A stretch of 7,502 bases of DNA from Sulfurimonas sp. Its GTDB lineage: Bacteria > Campylobacterota > Campylobacteria > Campylobacterales > Sulfurimonadaceae. Positions 5,086-7,502 of the stretch are shown here, one piece after another; the stretch's first letter is position 1; each line of letters opens with the position of its first letter. Made by a program: the position numbers and the translations under genes. The DNA lies in the NCBI GenBank assembly GCA_027063585.1, contig JAMORM010000071.1, positions 1 to 7,502 on the forward strand. Direction: 5' to 3'. The notes beneath the pieces were generated by a model. That model saw only the letters and a list, made by a program, of their open reading frames with translations. It was not told the DNA's origin and made no database searches.

Positions 5086-6288
5086 GTGTTACGACTGAGT
5101 TTTTTAGCAATAATTATAATTATTGCCTGGATAGAAGTCCTTCCCTATTTAATACCGAAAAAACTGAAAAAAAATTACAGTGATGAGCAATTACGTGAAA
5201 TTGCTCTGAGCAGGGGAATGTATCCTATTCCCAAAGATTACAATCTCTTTTTAAAACTTCTTGACTCCAAAGAGAACCCTATTACAAAAGAAAAAGTTAC
5301 ACTTGGTAAAAAACTTTTTTTTGATAAAATTTTTTCTAGCGATAAAACTGTAAGTTGTGCATCTTGTCATCTCTTAAGTAAAAATCCTCACAATAAAAAT
5401 CAATTTTTACAAAATGTCAGTCATCCGCAAGGAAAAACGGACTGTATGGTCTGTCATATTAAAGATGAAAGCGGGAGTGACAGACTTGCAACGGCTGTTG
5501 GAGTGGGAGGAAGAACGGCTCCAAATCATTTAAATACACCTACAATTTTAAATTCGGCTTTGGCTAAATACAGAATGTGGGACGGTTCAATTAAAACTTC
5601 AAAAGATGCCATTGCTCCCATGATACACGATAAATACAAAATGAATCTCACATCTGCAGAGCTAATTAAAAGATTGAAAAACAATACTTTTTATAAACAA
5701 AGGTTTGAAAAAATTTTTAAAAATGGTGTGATCTTTGAAAATGTTGAAAAAGTATTGGATGCTTATCAAAAAACATTGCTTACAAGAAGTGCTTATGACA
5801 GATTTTTAGAAGGTGACAACCAGGCTTTGAGTGAGGAAGCAAAAAGAGGATTTAGAAATTTCATACAGCTTGGTTGCAAGGGTTGTCATACCGGCATAAC
5901 AGTCGGTGGGCAGACAATACAAAAATTTCCTGTACGTAACTACAACTATATTATTGATGTCACAGGAATTTTCAGCACAGAATACATTGGAAGAGATGTA
6001 GCTGCATTTAATTTTAATTTCAAACAATATCATAGGTATCCATTTGAAAATAAAGGTGGATATCTTGGCAAAGATGATATACAACTGTTTCGCGTGCCGA
6101 TTTTAAGAAATGTCACAAAAACTTCTCCCTATTTTCACAATGGTGTTGTCTTTGATCTGCGTGAGGCTATACGTATAATGGGAAAATATCAATTAAGTAT
6201 GGAATTGACGGAAACACAAATAGATGAATTGGTAGCCTTTTTAAAATCACTCGAGGGTGATATAGTCGAGTATAAGGAATTAAAATGA
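5086..6288 (+). CDS. Cytochrome c peroxidase/MauG-type protein with three heme motifs
   Basis: This periplasmic, membrane-anchored protein of 400 residues has an N-terminal helix at about 4-22. Family landmarks are LGKKLFFDKIFSSDKTVSCASCH (73-95), NTPTILNSALAKYRMWDGSIKT (150-171), a late CKGCH (264-268), and FRVPILRNVTKTSPYFHNGVVFDLREAIRIMGKYQL (335-370) with M365 as the likely distal ligand of the high-potential heme. Such enzymes usually reduce hydrogen peroxide with electrons from small cytochromes; MauG relatives oxidise protein side chains. Usual members have two CXXCH motifs; here a third (CMVCH, 120-124) sits in an extra loop of roughly 30 residues after the first. The GTG start is supported by AAAAGGGG 5 bases upstream at 5073-5080. 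The gene overlaps the next by ATGA and stands behind the siroheme and unknown genes. The substrate is not certain. Confidence 0.85.
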   Translation: MLRLSFLAIIIIIAWIEVLPYLIPKKLKKNYSDEQLREIALSRGMYPIPKDYNLFLKLLDSKENPITKEKVTLGKKLFFDKIFSSDKTVSCASCHLLSKNPHNKNQFLQNVSHPQGKTDCMVCHIKDESGSDRLATAVGVGGRTAPNHLNTPTILNSALAKYRMWDGSIKTSKDAIAPMIHDKYKMNLTSAELIKRLKNNTFYKQRFEKIFKNGVIFENVEKVLDAYQKTLLTRSAYDRFLEGDNQALSEEAKRGFRNFIQLGCKGCHTGITVGGQTIQKFPVRNYNYIIDVTGIFSTEYIGRDVAAFNFNFKQYHRYPFENKGGYLGKDDIQLFRVPILRNVTKTSPYFHNGVVFDLREAIRIMGKYQLSMELTETQIDELVAFLKSLEGDIVEYKELK

Positions 6289-7502
6289 AAATATTTTTTA
6301 TAAATCTTGATATATTTTTTATGTTTATAAGCGGTATTTTATTAATGGATTACTTTCATATAACATGGTCATCTTTCAGAGTTATAGAGTTTTTACATGT
6401 GTTTGGTTCTATCGTTGTGACTGTATTGTTTGTATTGCCTTTTTTATATAAACATATAGAAGAAAGTATGGTGAATTTCAAGCATAAAAGTTTGAGTGGT
6501 CTCTTGTTTGGACTTGTGTTTTTCATTATTATTGTAAGTGGAGTCTATCTCTTTTTAGTTGGAAACAGAGGGGGAGATATTTTTGGTCTTCTCTCTTATT
6601 ATATTCATCTTTACGGCTCTTTTGTTCTGATTTTATTATTGGGTTTACATGTAAAAAAATATTTAATTTCAAGATTAGCTGGTGTTGTTGTCTTTATATT
6701 TGTTCTATTTTTTCCGAGTAACTCACATGCAAAGGAGGAAAAGCTTACAAATATTATTTTTGCCGATGGCGTAGAGAAATACCATAACATAGACTGGACA
6801 AATTCTGTTACATGTAAAGAGTGTCATCCAAAAATATTTCAACAATGGGCTGATTCAAATCATAGGCATCTTGCGGACTCAAATCCCTATTATATGGTGC
6901 TTGAGAATTTGGCAGAAATGGACAGAGGTAAAGAGTTTAGACAGTGGTGTATGGGGTGCCATAATCCGAGTGCTGTGAGTATGCATCAAGAAAGAACAAC
7001 ACATTTTATGAAAGACAATATTATGCCGGATCCACTTTTTGTCAGCGGATCGCAAAACCTTATAAATGAATATAAAGAGCATCCAAACAGATTAGAGCAG
7101 GGTGTTTCATGTATAGCCTGCCATAGAATTGTAGATGCCAAGCCAAAGGGGAACAGCTCTTATGCACTCAACCTCACAAAAAGAAAAAAATATTTGTTTG
7201 AAGACTCTCATTCCAAGGCAGAGGTTTGGATGAGTCATAAATTGATTAATGCCAAGCCGACAGTTCATAAAAAAGAATATATGAAGCCTTTGTACAAAAA
7301 AAGTGAATACTGTGCCTCTTGTCATAATGAGTTTTTACCACATTCGCAAAAAAAAGTAGTCTCTACTTATGAGCAGTGGAAAGCATCTTCATTTAACAAG
7401 TCAAAAGATCCTAAAAAACATAAAGAGTGCCTTGATTGTCATATGAGTTACATAAAAGATGGAGAGTTTATTGGGCAAAGCGGTGCTTCTACAGTGGGCG
7501 GC
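6285..7502 (+). CDS. Membrane cytochrome b-like/multiheme c fusion (partial)
   Basis: The open frame runs 406 codons to the window end without a stop, so the C-terminus is missing. Residues 1-147 hold five hydrophobic segments (about 4-22, 34-54, 70-92, 101-124, 131-147). H38 lies in the second and H108 and H122 in the fourth, 14 apart as in helices that bind two b hemes. The remainder is periplasmic and carries five CXXCH motifs: CKECH 177-181, CMGCH 222-226, CIACH 276-280, CASCH 343-347 and CLDCH 382-386. CKECHPKIFQQWADSNH resembles the cytochrome c554 type. The layout suggests quinol oxidation at the membrane passing electrons to c hemes, but b heme binding is inferred. AAGGAA at 6274-6279 precedes the ATG, which overlaps the peroxidase stop codon (ATGA), so the two are translated together and may work together. 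A nitrogen- or sulfur-oxide reductase is an alternative. Confidence 0.8.
   Translation, partial: MKIFFINLDIFFMFISGILLMDYFHITWSSFRVIEFLHVFGSIVVTVLFVLPFLYKHIEESMVNFKHKSLSGLLFGLVFFIIIVSGVYLFLVGNRGGDIFGLLSYYIHLYGSFVLILLLGLHVKKYLISRLAGVVVFIFVLFFPSNSHAKEEKLTNIIFADGVEKYHNIDWTNSVTCKECHPKIFQQWADSNHRHLADSNPYYMVLENLAEMDRGKEFRQWCMGCHNPSAVSMHQERTTHFMKDNIMPDPLFVSGSQNLINEYKEHPNRLEQGVSCIACHRIVDAKPKGNSSYALNLTKRKKYLFEDSHSKAEVWMSHKLINAKPTVHKKEYMKPLYKKSEYCASCHNEFLPHSQKKVVSTYEQWKASSFNKSKDPKKHKECLDCHMSYIKDGEFIGQSGASTVGG

Noticed and set aside
5806..6084. Open frame of 92 codons on the - strand
   Set aside because: It is antisense to the peroxidase gene across its third heme motif. No ribosome site or recognisable product.
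6879..7325. Two minus-strand open frames (6879-7082 and 7107-7325)
   Set aside because: Both are antisense to the multiheme cytochrome, whose regular CXXCH motifs fix the coding strand.

Overview
The window looks like chromosomal DNA from a denitrifying, sulfur-oxidising type of Campylobacterota (epsilonproteobacterium, Sulfurimonas-like). This rests on the strongly AT-rich sequence, tightly packed genes with AAAGGA-type ribosome sites, many c-type cytochromes, and a fused siroheme decarboxylase of the heme d1 pathway. The genus is inferred from general resemblance, not from a search.

Left part (1-2123, + strand): the last 30 codons of a probable Crp/Fnr-family regulator are followed by a compact promoter with a perfect FNR/DNR-type palindrome, TTGAT-N4-ATCAA. 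Behind it lies a three-gene operon: a DUF2249 protein, a polytopic NnrS/heme-copper-oxidase-like membrane protein with membrane histidines, and a MIP18/DUF59 iron-sulfur assembly factor. A hairpin terminator closes it. DUF2249, NnrS-like and DUF59 proteins are often linked to denitrification and NO stress, so a role in NO tolerance or metal-centre maintenance is likely but not proven.

Middle part (2102-3980, - strand): a fused NirD/NirL-type siroheme decarboxylase comes first in its operon. Three small unrecognised membrane proteins follow it, two of them joined to the preceding gene by overlapping stop and start codons. This operon converges on the left one, and both end at the same hairpin.

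Right part (4118-7502, + strand): a divergent operon starts with a stand-alone precorrin-2 dehydrogenase/ferrochelatase, which makes siroheme, the substrate of the decarboxylase. It continues with an unknown single-anchor protein, a cytochrome c peroxidase/MauG-type protein with three CXXCH motifs instead of two, and a large protein that joins a five-helix membrane domain to a multiheme c domain and is cut by the window end.

The two divergent operons share one intergenic FNR/DNR-type site. It lies 31-32 bp from a -10 hexamer on each side, which would make it a class II activator site for both directions. Siroheme synthesis, its conversion toward heme d1 (the cofactor of cd1 nitrite reductase) and a peroxidase/multiheme electron-transfer branch would then be switched on together under low oxygen or nitrogen oxides. 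nirS and the other heme d1 genes are not in the window.
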